Assembly (NCBI GenBank): GCA_044361315.1
Contig: JBIKJA010000003.1
Span: 184,075 to 248,074, forward strand
Origin: Crocinitomix sp044361315
Lineage (GTDB): Bacteria > Bacteroidota > Bacteroidia > Flavobacteriales_D > Crocinitomicaceae
DNA length: 64,000 nucleotides
Reading direction: 5' to 3'
A model generated the notes under the pieces. That model was not told the DNA's origin and made no database searches. It saw only the letters and a list, made by a program, of their open reading frames with translations. Shown in pieces: positions 45,443-54,406 of this stretch. Every line of letters begins with the position of its first letter. The stretch's first letter is position 1. The position numbers and the translations under genes are program-made.

Positions 45443-45532
45443 CTCCCGCAGATTACGCAGATAATCGCAGATGCTTTTTTATAGAGGATTAGATTTGCGG
45501 AAATCAGCTCAATCCGCGTTCTATTGACTATA
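45443..45532. repeat. 11-base-periodic CAGATT repeat, copy 2
   Basis: CTCCCGCAGATTACGCAGAT followed by AATCGCAGATG gives three units at about 10-11 base spacing. AATCAGCTCAATCCGCGTTC followed by TATTGACTA closes it. The words are shared with 15165-15345, in different order. The rest of the 45396-45688 gap shows nothing else. Confidence 0.55.
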
Positions 45533-45688
45533 AGCAAATCTACTTCATGGGCCTAATGCGAAAAAATCAGCGAATTATCATCTACACATTTGAATTATAC
45601 AATTAATTGAACTATTTGTGTAACACCCCGTGGGTATAAAAAAATGACCTTTGTTTTTCTAACCTGTAAAGGTTGAAAATTAAAACAA

Positions 45689-46486
45689 ATGGACAACGAA
45701 AACAAATTCAACAAAAATGATGCAAGCGGTGTGAGGCACGGCGCTAAAAAAGGGGCAAAAGTTCGGAACCCAGGTTTAAGAGCATTGCTCGCCATAAAAA
45801 AAATATCGGCCACTTTAGAGACTGATTTTGTCGAATTGTTAGCCCTTGAAAACGACTTACACACGCTAAATCAAAAAGGATTGTTCATCGTTGAGGCACT
45901 GGCAACAAACGAAGCGCAGGCACAATGGAAGTTGACTTTGGACGAAATGTACATTGCGCTCACAGGCATCAACGATAAACTTGCCGAGGCAAAAGAAAAA
46001 ATTGACCAAAAAGCAACAGAAGGTTATCGTGAAATCTGGAAACAATTAACCGAATTGGTACTTGGGTTCGAAAAAAATTCAAAACAATTGACAAATTTAG
46101 GATTGGATATTTTAGATGAAGGCACGCATCCCCAATGGCAATTCGAATATGTTGAAATCGAAAACGAATTGGTAGAAAAGTTGGTGGACAGGATAGAGTC
46201 GTGTAGAATTTTATTACAAATGATTGAGCGATATACCCCTGATGAATTAAACAATATAAAACAAATAATTGTGGATCAAATTCCTTTGGATTTCACCTAT
46301 CAAGAGGCAGTAGATTACCAAACAGATTATTACAAGGCCTTAATCAATTTCAAAAAAGAGTTTAAACAAGAAAAAAATCTCTGGGACAAATTTTTGGACA
46401 TCCTGGCCGGCGGCACCCACCAATTACCATCCGAACGGGTCATGATGGAACGTTGGTTGGATGGTGATAAGCAAGAGCTTACGTAA
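45689..46486 (+). CDS. Hypothetical helical protein (265 residues)
   Basis: I do not recognise this protein. It has no signal peptide or membrane helix. The N-terminus is polar and basic (GAKKGAKVRNPGLRALLAIK, about 19-38). The rest is predicted helical with many Glu and Lys and a possible coiled coil about 85-115 (DKLAEAKEKIDQKATEG). A C-terminal motif, GGTHQLPSERVMMERWL, looks specific. It stands alone between dispersed repeats, which suggests an accessory gene. The ATG follows an AT-rich leader. Confidence 0.65.
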   Translation: MDNENKFNKNDASGVRHGAKKGAKVRNPGLRALLAIKKISATLETDFVELLALENDLHTLNQKGLFIVEALATNEAQAQWKLTLDEMYIALTGINDKLAEAKEKIDQKATEGYREIWKQLTELVLGFEKNSKQLTNLGLDILDEGTHPQWQFEYVEIENELVEKLVDRIESCRILLQMIERYTPDELNNIKQIIVDQIPLDFTYQEAVDYQTDYYKALINFKKEFKQEKNLWDKFLDILAGGTHQLPSERVMMERWLDGDKQELT

Positions 46487-46708
46487 ATATCAATCAATTT
46501 AATCCTCGCGCTCATTTAGCGATAGCGCAATGAGTGTGTTCTTTAATCAGGTATTTGTAATGCCGGGTTTCACTATTTTTTATAATAAACTTCATCTTGA
46601 ATTGTTTTAGTAGGCCACCGTTTACTGCTTTTCGCTAAAGTTGTCATTTTGCAGTACAAGTCCATTAGGTTTGTTTTGTCTTTTTCCGTTGGTCAAAAAA
46701 AACAAACC

Positions 46709-46759
46709 ATGGCGCTAAGTCCACCAAAACGCCAAGCTATCGCTGCAATCAGGGGTGGA
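46709..46759. repeat. REP-like dispersed repeat, copy D (degraded)
   Basis: On the reverse strand it starts CCACCCCTGATTGCAGCGAT and ends GGTGGACTTAGCGCCATGG, matching both end motifs of the family with several substitutions. Shorter than the other copies. Confidence 0.4.
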
Positions 46760-47027
46760 ATTTAACTGTATCATTGATTAAAAGTAAGTTTCAATTAAAA
46801 ATTGCAAAACGCTAGCCTCGGTGTATATCTATTTTCGCACATGTTGTAATCCGGTGATTTCGAATTCAGATATGGGGAGGAGATAAATACGCAATTTCCT
46901 AAGTTTAATATCATGTGTTGAATATTGTGCTTATCAAAGGTTTCTTTACATAATTCAATCAAATTACTGCAATTTATTTTTTTTTGGTAATTATTGGAAA
47001 CAGAACAATGGAAATCCTGACAAAATT

Positions 47028-47216
47028 ATGGTTGGTGCAAATGTTAACAGTGATTATAAAATCATTTTGAGTTTAACTTTTGATGGGAATGAGGTAACAG
47101 AAAAAATATACTTCGAAAAATTAAAAGAACTTTTGGGTTCAACCATTGGGGTAATTTCCAATATCAATCCTGCTGAATATGTAGATGGACAATATTTTAT
47201 TCAAAAGCATAGTTAA
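47028..47216 (+). CDS. Possible small protein or gene fragment (62 residues)
   Basis: ATG 47028 opens a 62-residue frame with protein-like composition (ILSLTFDGNEVTEKIYFEKL then KELLGSTIGVISNINPAEY). The frame is open upstream to 46887 without another clear start, so this could be the C-terminal remnant of a longer gene. There is no recognised family. I give it low confidence. Confidence 0.3.
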   Translation: MVGANVNSDYKIILSLTFDGNEVTEKIYFEKLKELLGSTIGVISNINPAEYVDGQYFIQKHS

Positions 47217-47343
47217 AACCAGAATAATTTTGCTATTCAAGGAGTAGGCTTTGTGCTGTTTTATAGGAATGACTAATAGCTTTACAAAAAAAATCTCGTT
47301 CCAAACTTTGTGAAACGGGTTCAAATATTTTTAAGAATTTAGA

Positions 47344-48057
47344 TTAAGCCATTGTGTGAAACACTTGTTGTACGTCGTCTTCGTCTTCTAGACGTTCAAT
47401 TAGTTTGTTCACCTCTTCTTCTTGTTCTTCGGTGAGGGTTTTGGTTTCGGTAGGTACACGCTCTAAATTTGCTTCTTTAATCTCGATTCCTCTTTCCTCT
47501 AATGCTGCTTGGATATTTCCGAAATCGGTGAATTTACCATAGATAATGATTACATTTTCCTCTTCATCTTTGTCAATTTCATCGGCGCCGTAATCAATCA
47601 TTTCAAGTTCAAATTCATCGATGTTGATTGAAGAAGCATCCACTTTAAACATACATTTTCGGTCGAATACAAAATCTAAACTTCCTGTCGTTCCAAGTGC
47701 ACCACCTAATTTATTAAAAGCAGCACGAACATTGGCAACGGTTCGGGTTGGGTTATCTGTCAACGTTTCGATACAAATAGCTATGCCGTGTAAGGCATAT
47801 CCTTCATAAACACGCTCTTCCCAACTCTCCGTATTTTTATCTGATGCTTTTTTAATTGCGCGCTCAACATTTTCTTTCGGCATGTTTGCAGCTTTGGCGT
47901 TTTGAATGATTACACGTAACCGTGAATTCGTTTCAGGACTTGGTCCTGCGTCTTTTACTGCTTTAGAGATTTCTCTTCCAATTTTGGTGAATGTTTTGGA
48001 CATTGCGCCCCAACGCTTCATTTTCCGCGCTTTTCTGAATTCAAATGCTCTTCCCAT
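47344..48057 (-). CDS. yebC: YebC/PmpR family protein
   Basis: A 237-residue cytoplasmic protein of the YebC/TACO1 family, studied as a transcriptional regulator and more recently as a factor that helps ribosomes through proline stretches. Hallmarks: MGRAFEFRKARK and MSKTFTKIGREISKAVKDAG at the N-terminus, NAKAANMPKENVERAIKKAS, and GGALGTTGSLDFVFDRK. The extra N-terminal residues before MSKTF are normal in Bacteroidetes. It has its own -7 box at 48079. Confidence 0.95.
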   Translation of the reverse strand: MGRAFEFRKARKMKRWGAMSKTFTKIGREISKAVKDAGPSPETNSRLRVIIQNAKAANMPKENVERAIKKASDKNTESWEERVYEGYALHGIAICIETLTDNPTRTVANVRAAFNKLGGALGTTGSLDFVFDRKCMFKVDASSINIDEFELEMIDYGADEIDKDEEENVIIIYGKFTDFGNIQAALEERGIEIKEANLERVPTETKTLTEEQEEEVNKLIERLEDEDDVQQVFHTMA

Positions 48058-48078
48058 GTGATCTTATTGTAATTTTTT

Positions 48079-48086
48079 CAAATATA
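48079..48086 (-). promoter_or_regulatory. Putative -7 box of yebC
   Basis: TATATTTG on the minus strand, 21 bases before the ATG. A TTTG at 48102-48105 lies 15 bases upstream, shorter than the usual spacer. Confidence 0.4.
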
Positions 48087-48111
48087 ATAAGATTCTTCAT
48101 TCAAAAAAGGC

Positions 48112-48846
48112 TTAATTTTCAATACACGTGATTATTTCTTGACGAATTTGTTCAAGTTCTATATCTAAATTTTCAGGGTTAATTTTTCTCCCCGCCAACA
48201 TGGTAAAAGATACCTGAATCCCAATTTTTTTTAGAAATTTCCTCGAATTGTCAATTTTCGCGGTGTTTTTAATGGCGATTGGAATCACCTCAATCGTCGG
48301 CATTACTTGCAAAATCGCTTCAATGCCTGAGGTTTTAAACTTTTGTACTTTCCCTTCGATATTTCTTGAACCTTCGGGATAGATAACAATGGCAAAGTTG
48401 TTTTTTTGAATAAAATGAGCAAATTCTTTGATTTTCAGGATTGAACCAGCGGGATCGTTTCGATCAATCGCCACCGAACCACCATATTTTAAGTTGTACG
48501 AAATACTTGGAATAAATCGCGCCAACGAAGCTTTTGCAATGTATTTAGTTCTGTTTTTACTCAGTTTCCAAATAATCGGGGATATGTCCCACATACTTTG
48601 GTGGTTACTGATAATTAAAACGGGTGCTGTGGTCGGAATCGCTCTAAATTCGCGAAAATGAATCGATGTTCCTAAAATAAGGAGACATTTAGTGATCCAA
48701 AAATTTAAGCTCCCTACCGTTTTGTCATGCGCTTTTGCCCCAAAAACTGTTCGTGCAATTACCTGAATTGGTTGAAAGACAAGTAAGATTAATCCAAAAA
48801 ACAGGTAAAAAAGTGGTGTAAGTATATACGACAAGACGTGTTTCAT
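48112..48846 (-). CDS. plsC: 1-acyl-sn-glycerol-3-phosphate acyltransferase PlsC
   Basis: A 244-residue inner-membrane enzyme that adds the second acyl chain in phosphatidic acid synthesis. An N-terminal helix (about 6-28) is followed by HX4D motif NHQSMWD, the block KASLARFIP, GGSVAIDRND with the substrate-binding Arg, and IYPEGSRN. Length fits bacterial PlsC. It is upstream of yebC on the same strand with a 54-base gap. The match is stronger than for the 441-residue homologue at 27509. Confidence 0.9.
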   Translation of the reverse strand: MKHVLSYILTPLFYLFFGLILLVFQPIQVIARTVFGAKAHDKTVGSLNFWITKCLLILGTSIHFREFRAIPTTAPVLIISNHQSMWDISPIIWKLSKNRTKYIAKASLARFIPSISYNLKYGGSVAIDRNDPAGSILKIKEFAHFIQKNNFAIVIYPEGSRNIEGKVQKFKTSGIEAILQVMPTIEVIPIAIKNTAKIDNSRKFLKKIGIQVSFTMLAGRKINPENLDIELEQIRQEIITCIEN

Positions 48847-49002
48847 TTGATAAAGTTAATGAATCCAATTTGCACCGAATAACTTTATTTAAGGAATTAA
48901 TGATTTCTTATTTTATCATTTTCTAAAAAAGTTAACCTAAGTGAATACTATTTTCACTAACCATTTCAAAATTAACAAGAAAAGATGACCATTATCGACA
49001 AC

Positions 49003-51603
49003 CTATTTAAGGATAGTTACATGCCCAGTTTGTTGATGAAGTTTATCACTCATCGTTTCGCCATATTCTATGGTCCAAATATAGGTTCCTTCACGAACAA
49101 GCCCTTGATCGCCATACGTTCCATTCCAACCAGTTGTAGGGTTATACGATTCAAAAATCATCTCTCCCCAACGGTTAAATACTGTAAAATGGTAATCGAA
49201 AATATCTACTCCCGAATAAAAAATCGGGCTGAAAGTTTCGTTAAAGGTATCTCCATCAGGCGTAAATGTATTCGGTATATAGTAAATCAAGACATCTTTT
49301 ACCTCCACTATTTGTTGGGCTATATCCACACATCCCAAATCATTTTCAGCGGTTAATGTCACCATATATCTAATATTAGGAGTAACTGGAAACAAGTGAA
49401 CGGGATTAACCTCATTTGACAAAGCCGATCCATCACCAAAATCCCACGAATAAGAAGTCGCGTATAATGATTCGTTGGTAAATTCAACTTCCGTATTCAT
49501 CACATCAACTTGATTCGGTGCGAAAGAAAAATAAGCAATTGGTTGAGCAACAACGGTAATAAAATCTACATAATTTGCGTATCCAACACAACCCTCTGCA
49601 CTTACCATTTCTAGCGAAACATCGTATTCACCCGGTGTTACAAATGTGTGTGAAGGAGCGCTAGATCCAGAAGACGCGCCATCTCCAAAATTCCAATCGT
49701 ACGTAGCACCATCAAATAAAGAGGTGAAATCAACTGTAAACGGAGCGCATCCAATTAATTCATCAGCTGTAAAGGTCACCGCCATTGCTGGATTAACCGT
49801 CACAGTTACTTCATCTTCATTTTCACAACCATCGGCATTTGTGCCAATGACCGTATAAATTCCTGATACTAATGGACTAAAAGGTACCCCATTAAAAACG
49901 CCGCCATCCCAGACATAAGCTCCACCAACACCTGCGCCTGCAGCAGTAAGCGTGACAGAACCTCCCAAACAAATTTCAACATCTCCGCCAGCGTTCACTG
50001 GAGGAGCAGGAAGAACTGTTACTGTGACTAGGTCCGTATTTTCACAACCACCGGCGTCGTCGCCAGTCACTTCGTAGGTCGCAGTGGCAAGTGGAGAAAA
50101 AGCAACTCCATCTACCACGCCCAAATCCCACACATAACTTAGGCCTCCTGATCCAGAAAGCGTTACTGATTCACCCGCGCAAATGGATTGATCTAATCCA
50201 GCGTTAATTATAGGAGCTGGGTTTACTGTGACAGTTACCACGTCGATATTAATACATCCTTCAGCACTTGTTCCTGTTAAGGTATAATCTGCTGTTGCAA
50301 GTGGAGAAAAAGCTACACCATCTAAAACACCACCATCCCATGCATAAACAACGCCTCCAGTACCAGTTAAGGTAACCGTTTCACCCAAACAAATGGATTG
50401 ATCAGCACCCGCATCAATTACAGGTAATAAATGATATGTTAACGTAACTGTGTCAGTGTTTACACATCCATCGGCCGTTGTTCCTGTTACGGTATATGTT
50501 CCTGTGGCAACTGGGGTAAATGGTACGCCATCTAAAATACCTCCGTCCCAAACATAGCCACCACCAAAACCTCCTCCAGTTCCAGTAAGTGTCACGGTGG
50601 CTCCTTCACAGACATCAACGTCTAGGCCAGCATCAATGGCAGGAATTGGAGAAACAACTAAATCTACCGAAGCGGTATTTTCACAACCATTGATATCTGT
50701 ACCGGTGACGGTATAAGTAAATGTTCCATCCGCAAGTGGTTCAAAAGGCACGCCATTGGTAACGCCTGAATCCCAAACATAAGAAGTACCGCCACCACCG
50801 TTAAAGGTCACTAAATCGCCTAAACAAATGCTCGCATCATCTACCGCTCCTGTAATGGTTGGCAAATCGTGCACAGTAATGGTAATATCATAATCGCAAT
50901 CATCAGGACTTGTACTTGAAGTATTGTAAGTGAATGTTCCAGGAAGGGCAGGCGTATAAGGCACACCATTGGTCACACCGCCATCCCAAGTTACTGTTCC
51001 GCCTGTGGTAGAAGTTCCCGTAAGTGTAACTGCTTCGCCGATACAAATATCGGTATCAGAAGCTACTACGGTAAGGTCTTCGCAAAGCCCGCCGCCATCA
51101 ATTGCAATATCGGTAAATAACCACAACGAATTATCACTAAGTCCATCTGCTTCTACATCAATTCGGTCGGTTGTGCCAACAGCGGTAAAGGTAGTAGCGA
51201 TCGTGTACCAAATTCTCCAGTTTGCAGGTGGTACATACGGAATTATTGTGGCACTTAAAGGTGCACCGCTCAACATGGCCAAGTCGCCTCGTCGGTTAGT
51301 AAGTGGTGTTAATTGCACCACATCCATCATATAATAAATGGTCAAAGTGTAGGCAGTTCCGGGCGTTAAACCAGTGATATTATAGCCCCATTTTTCTTTG
51401 GTCGCTCCATAATAAGTTCCTCCGTGGTAAGTTCCTGATAATGGCGAAGGGGTAAAGGGATGCATAATAAATCCCCCAGGACCAGGGATTGGATCGGAAG
51501 ACCCAACTAGGTTTACTGGAAATATATTTACCACTTGACTGATTGATTGTGAGGAAAAAAGGATTAAACCAACCCAAATTCCAATTATTTTTAATGCTTT
51601 CAT
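49003..51603 (-). CDS. Type B T9SS cargo protein with six xCxGE repeats (866 residues)
   Basis: Start ATG 51603 gives signal peptide MKALKIIGIWVGLILFSSQS...; an earlier in-frame start would add 17 non-signal residues. The N-terminal domain (about 25-185; FTPSPLSGTYHGGTYYG, YMMDVVQLTPLTNRRG, WLFTDIAIDGGG) is jelly-roll-like. Six repeats of about 75 residues follow, then two PKD domains (YDWNFGDGASSG; YSWDFGDGSALS) and the type B domain (IPNTFTPDGDTFNETFSP; FNRWGEMIFES). It starts exactly 7 bases after the small gene at 51611, and the same pair occurs again upstream. Function is probably adhesion or matrix. Confidence 0.9.
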   Translation of the reverse strand: MKALKIIGIWVGLILFSSQSISQVVNIFPVNLVGSSDPIPGPGGFIMHPFTPSPLSGTYHGGTYYGATKEKWGYNITGLTPGTAYTLTIYYMMDVVQLTPLTNRRGDLAMLSGAPLSATIIPYVPPANWRIWYTIATTFTAVGTTDRIDVEADGLSDNSLWLFTDIAIDGGGLCEDLTVVASDTDICIGEAVTLTGTSTTGGTVTWDGGVTNGVPYTPALPGTFTYNTSSTSPDDCDYDITITVHDLPTITGAVDDASICLGDLVTFNGGGGTSYVWDSGVTNGVPFEPLADGTFTYTVTGTDINGCENTASVDLVVSPIPAIDAGLDVDVCEGATVTLTGTGGGFGGGYVWDGGILDGVPFTPVATGTYTVTGTTADGCVNTDTVTLTYHLLPVIDAGADQSICLGETVTLTGTGGVVYAWDGGVLDGVAFSPLATADYTLTGTSAEGCINIDVVTVTVNPAPIINAGLDQSICAGESVTLSGSGGLSYVWDLGVVDGVAFSPLATATYEVTGDDAGGCENTDLVTVTVLPAPPVNAGGDVEICLGGSVTLTAAGAGVGGAYVWDGGVFNGVPFSPLVSGIYTVIGTNADGCENEDEVTVTVNPAMAVTFTADELIGCAPFTVDFTSLFDGATYDWNFGDGASSGSSAPSHTFVTPGEYDVSLEMVSAEGCVGYANYVDFITVVAQPIAYFSFAPNQVDVMNTEVEFTNESLYATSYSWDFGDGSALSNEVNPVHLFPVTPNIRYMVTLTAENDLGCVDIAQQIVEVKDVLIYYIPNTFTPDGDTFNETFSPIFYSGVDIFDYHFTVFNRWGEMIFESYNPTTGWNGTYGDQGLVREGTYIWTIEYGETMSDKLHQQTGHVTILK

Positions 51604-51610
51604 GGGTGGA

Positions 51611-51958
51611 TTATTTAATATGTTTAATGATGAATTTAATGGTAGCATCACCATTTTTACCAGTAATCAAATAGTCTCCACTTTCGCATTTACTAAAATC
51701 GATGGTGATAAAGGTTTCTTCTGGTGAAATTGTGAGCGCAGGATTGATTGATTTTTCTTGATCAGCAATGGATGATACTTTAATAGAATTCAATTCCATT
51801 TGTTGAGAATTGAACGAAATTTTATGTTCAATTAACATCATCTCCTGAATTTCTTCGATTGGAAGGGTAGGAGTGAGTTCTTGCGCGTTGGCAGAAATGC
51901 TAAAAAAAGCAATTATCACAAATGCAATTGATTTGGTTTTTACGAGGAAGTATTTCAT
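51611..51958 (-). CDS. Small secreted partner protein, cassette 1 (115 residues)
   Basis: Signal peptide about 1-25 (ends SISANAQ). The mature part of about 90 residues has LIEHKISFN near its start and ends ITIDFSKCESGDYLITGK, then GD and IIKHIK. The SGDYLIT ... GD ... KxIxK ending resembles a type A sorting domain (Por secretion tail), yet nothing else precedes it, so it may be a free-standing sorting-like domain. It has one conserved Cys. Its paralogue at 53892 shares an almost identical C-terminal block. It is 7 bases upstream of the 866-residue cargo gene. I do not know a described family for it. Confidence 0.7.
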   Translation of the reverse strand: MKYFLVKTKSIAFVIIAFFSISANAQELTPTLPIEEIQEMMLIEHKISFNSQQMELNSIKVSSIADQEKSINPALTISPEETFITIDFSKCESGDYLITGKNGDATIKFIIKHIK

Positions 51959-52144
51959 ATGTCTATAATAATCAGTTGGTTATTTCTTGATTAAAAATAA
52001 TATTTTTCAGCTTTGATTAAATGCAAACAAAAAAATCAGTTTAATCTACCGACTAGACGTACTTTGAATTAGAAGGGTTGCCGATGAATCGTGAAAATGT
52101 CAATTTAAATAATGGTTTCTTAACGCAGTAGAATTTATTTGAAC

Positions 52145-53884
52145 TTACCTATTCACGGACACATGACCTTCATAAGTATGTTTTTTATCACTCATCGTCT
52201 CGCCAAATTCTAAACGCCAAATATAAACACCATCTTGAACTAATCCTTGATTACCATAAGCTCCATTCCAGCCACTTGCAGGGTTATATGATTCAAATAC
52301 AATTTCTCCCCATCGATTGAAGATGACAAAATGAAAGTCAAAAATGTCCACCCCAGAATAAAAAATAGGATTGAATGTTTCGTTAAAAGTATCTCCATCT
52401 GGTGTAAATGAATTTGGTATATGGAATATTAATACATCTTGCACCTCAATAATTTTCTGAATCATGTCCGAACAACCTAGCTCATTTTGCACAGTAAGTG
52501 TGACAGGATAACGCATATCGCCAACCTCTGGAAAAAGGTGAATTGGATTTTCTGCGTTAGAAATCGCCGATCCATCACCGAAATCCCAAGCATAAGAGGT
52601 GGCGTATAAAGATTGATTCGTAAATTTAACCTCTGTGTCAGTCACATCAACCTGAGTTGGTGAATAAGTGAAAGCGGCTATTGGTTGTGGAACGACTGTA
52701 ATATAATTGATATAAGTGACTGAACCTGTGCACCCATCCGCATTAATCATATTTAAAGATACAGAAAATTCACCTGCCGTTGAGTAGGTATGCGAAGGAG
52801 CAGAAGCACTGGATGAACCGCCATCTCCGAAATTCCAATTATATATTGCGCCTGGAACCAAGGAGGTGAAATTGACAGTGAATGGGGTACAGCCAATAAG
52901 CTCATCTCCCGAAAACGAAACAGCCATGGAAGGATTAACGACAATAGTTACTTCATCCTCACCCGAACAGCCAGCTGCTGTCGTTCCTACTACCGTATAC
53001 GTATTGGATGCCAACGGATCAAAAGCAACCCCATCAACTACACCTAAATCCCAAACATAGTCACCTCCAACACCGGCACCGCTGCCAGTCAAGGTAACAT
53101 CTTCACCCAAACAAATTTCTAAATCTGGCCCGGCATCAATTGTCGGAAAATCAATCACGGTGATTGTCTGAGAATAAGGACAATCATCAGGACTTGTGCT
53201 GGTAGTGGTGTAGGTATATGTTCCAGGCAAAACTGGGGTAAATGCAACACCATTTGTCACACCGCCATCCCAAGTTACAGTTCCGCCTGTGGTTGATGTT
53301 GCAGTCAATGTCACAGGGTCACCAAAACAAATTTCAGTGTCTGATGCGACAATCGTAAGGTCTTCGCAACCCCCGCCTCCATCGATCGCAATGTCTGTAA
53401 AAAGCCAGGTAGAATTATCACTACCACTAAACGATTCAATATCAATTCTGTCTGTGGCAGCAACGGCTGTAAACGTTGTGGTGAGTGAGTACCAAATTCT
53501 CCAATTGGCTGGTATCACAAAAGGGATCAACGTCTCACTTAAAGGAGCACCACTCGACATGGTCAAATTTCCCACACGTGTATCGATGGGCGTTAATTGC
53601 ACAACGTCCATCATGTAATAAATGGTTAAATTATAAACAGAACCTGGGGTTAATCCTGAAATATTATACCCCCATTTTTCATCCTCTCCATAAGACGTTC
53701 CACCATGATAGGTTCCGCTCAAAGGGGAAGGGGTGAAAGGATGCATAATAAATGCATCTGGACCAGGGATAGGATCGGAAGAACCAACAAGATTTACAGG
53801 GATCACATCAACCACTTGGGCAAATGATGGGGCATAGATTAAGACTAAACCAATCCAAATTCCAACTATTTTGAGCGCTTTCAT
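52145..53884 (-). CDS. Type B T9SS cargo protein with two xCxGE repeats (579 residues)
   Basis: The signal peptide MKALKIVGIWIGLVLIYAPS... is nearly that of the 866-residue protein. The N-terminal domain is the same type (FTPSPLSGTYHGGTSYG; WLFTDIAIDGGG). Only two repeats follow (CFGDPVTLTATSTTGGTVTW; CLGEDVTLTGSGAGVGGDYV), then two PKD domains and the type B domain (IPNSFTPDGDTFNETFNP; FNRWGEIVFES). Relative to the 866-residue paralogue it lacks four central repeats, consistent with unequal recombination. It starts 7 bases after the small gene at 53892. Confidence 0.9.
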   Translation of the reverse strand: MKALKIVGIWIGLVLIYAPSFAQVVDVIPVNLVGSSDPIPGPDAFIMHPFTPSPLSGTYHGGTSYGEDEKWGYNISGLTPGSVYNLTIYYMMDVVQLTPIDTRVGNLTMSSGAPLSETLIPFVIPANWRIWYSLTTTFTAVAATDRIDIESFSGSDNSTWLFTDIAIDGGGGCEDLTIVASDTEICFGDPVTLTATSTTGGTVTWDGGVTNGVAFTPVLPGTYTYTTTSTSPDDCPYSQTITVIDFPTIDAGPDLEICLGEDVTLTGSGAGVGGDYVWDLGVVDGVAFDPLASNTYTVVGTTAAGCSGEDEVTIVVNPSMAVSFSGDELIGCTPFTVNFTSLVPGAIYNWNFGDGGSSSASAPSHTYSTAGEFSVSLNMINADGCTGSVTYINYITVVPQPIAAFTYSPTQVDVTDTEVKFTNQSLYATSYAWDFGDGSAISNAENPIHLFPEVGDMRYPVTLTVQNELGCSDMIQKIIEVQDVLIFHIPNSFTPDGDTFNETFNPIFYSGVDIFDFHFVIFNRWGEIVFESYNPASGWNGAYGNQGLVQDGVYIWRLEFGETMSDKKHTYEGHVSVNR

Positions 53885-53891
53885 CGAGTGA

Positions 53892-54242
53892 TTATTTTAT
53901 ATGTTTTACGAGATAGGTAATTTCCATATCCCCCCTTTTTCCTGTGATTAAATAATCACCACTTTCACACTTGCTGAAATCGATGGTGATAAAAGCAATT
54001 CCATTTTCAATGATCGACATTTTAGGGGTAATTTTTTTTTCAACTTCCTTAATTACAGTTACTTTAACTGAATTTACATCCATTTGTTCTGCGTTAAATG
54101 AAATTTTATTGTCAATTAACATCAATTCTTGGATTATTTTTGATGGAGGTGCTACCTCTACATCTTGTCCGTTGACAGAAGCGCTGAACAAGCTAATCGT
54201 TAAAATCGCGATTAGTTTTGATTTTGTGTAGAAGCTTTTCAT
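53892..54242 (-). CDS. Small secreted partner protein, cassette 2 (116 residues)
   Basis: Paralogue of the 115-residue protein. Signal peptide about 1-25 (ends SASVNGQ). Conserved stretches: LIDNKISFNAEQM (about 42-54) and FITIDFSKCESGDYLITGK, then GD and VKHIK. The C-terminal third is much more conserved than the middle, which suggests it is the functional part. The order, spacing and strand relative to the cargo gene are the same as in cassette 1, pointing to duplication of a two-gene unit rather than of each gene alone. Confidence 0.7.
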   Translation of the reverse strand: MKSFYTKSKLIAILTISLFSASVNGQDVEVAPPSKIIQELMLIDNKISFNAEQMDVNSVKVTVIKEVEKKITPKMSIIENGIAFITIDFSKCESGDYLITGKRGDMEITYLVKHIK

Positions 54243-54406
54243 AAGTATTGTTTAATTAGTTGATAAGAAATCAAACTTTTTAGTTTTATTAAAGTCTAAT
54301 TATATAGACGCGGATTTTAACGAAGAGTTGTCTAAATAAAGGAAATTTTTTAGGTGTACAAGAATTCGATAAGTTATAAGTTCACCTCAAAAATGCGAGG
54401 GGTTTT

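Larger units (their letters stand above)
46487..47343. other. 850-base gap with repeat copy D and possible gene remnants
   Basis: After the orphan gene there is REP-like copy D (46709-46759). From about 46793 to 47029 the minus strand has an open frame without a credible start (it contains SNLIELCKETFDKHNIQHMI), and 47028-47216 carries a short plus-strand frame. These look like fragments of one or two former genes. No RNA gene seen. Confidence 0.4.
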
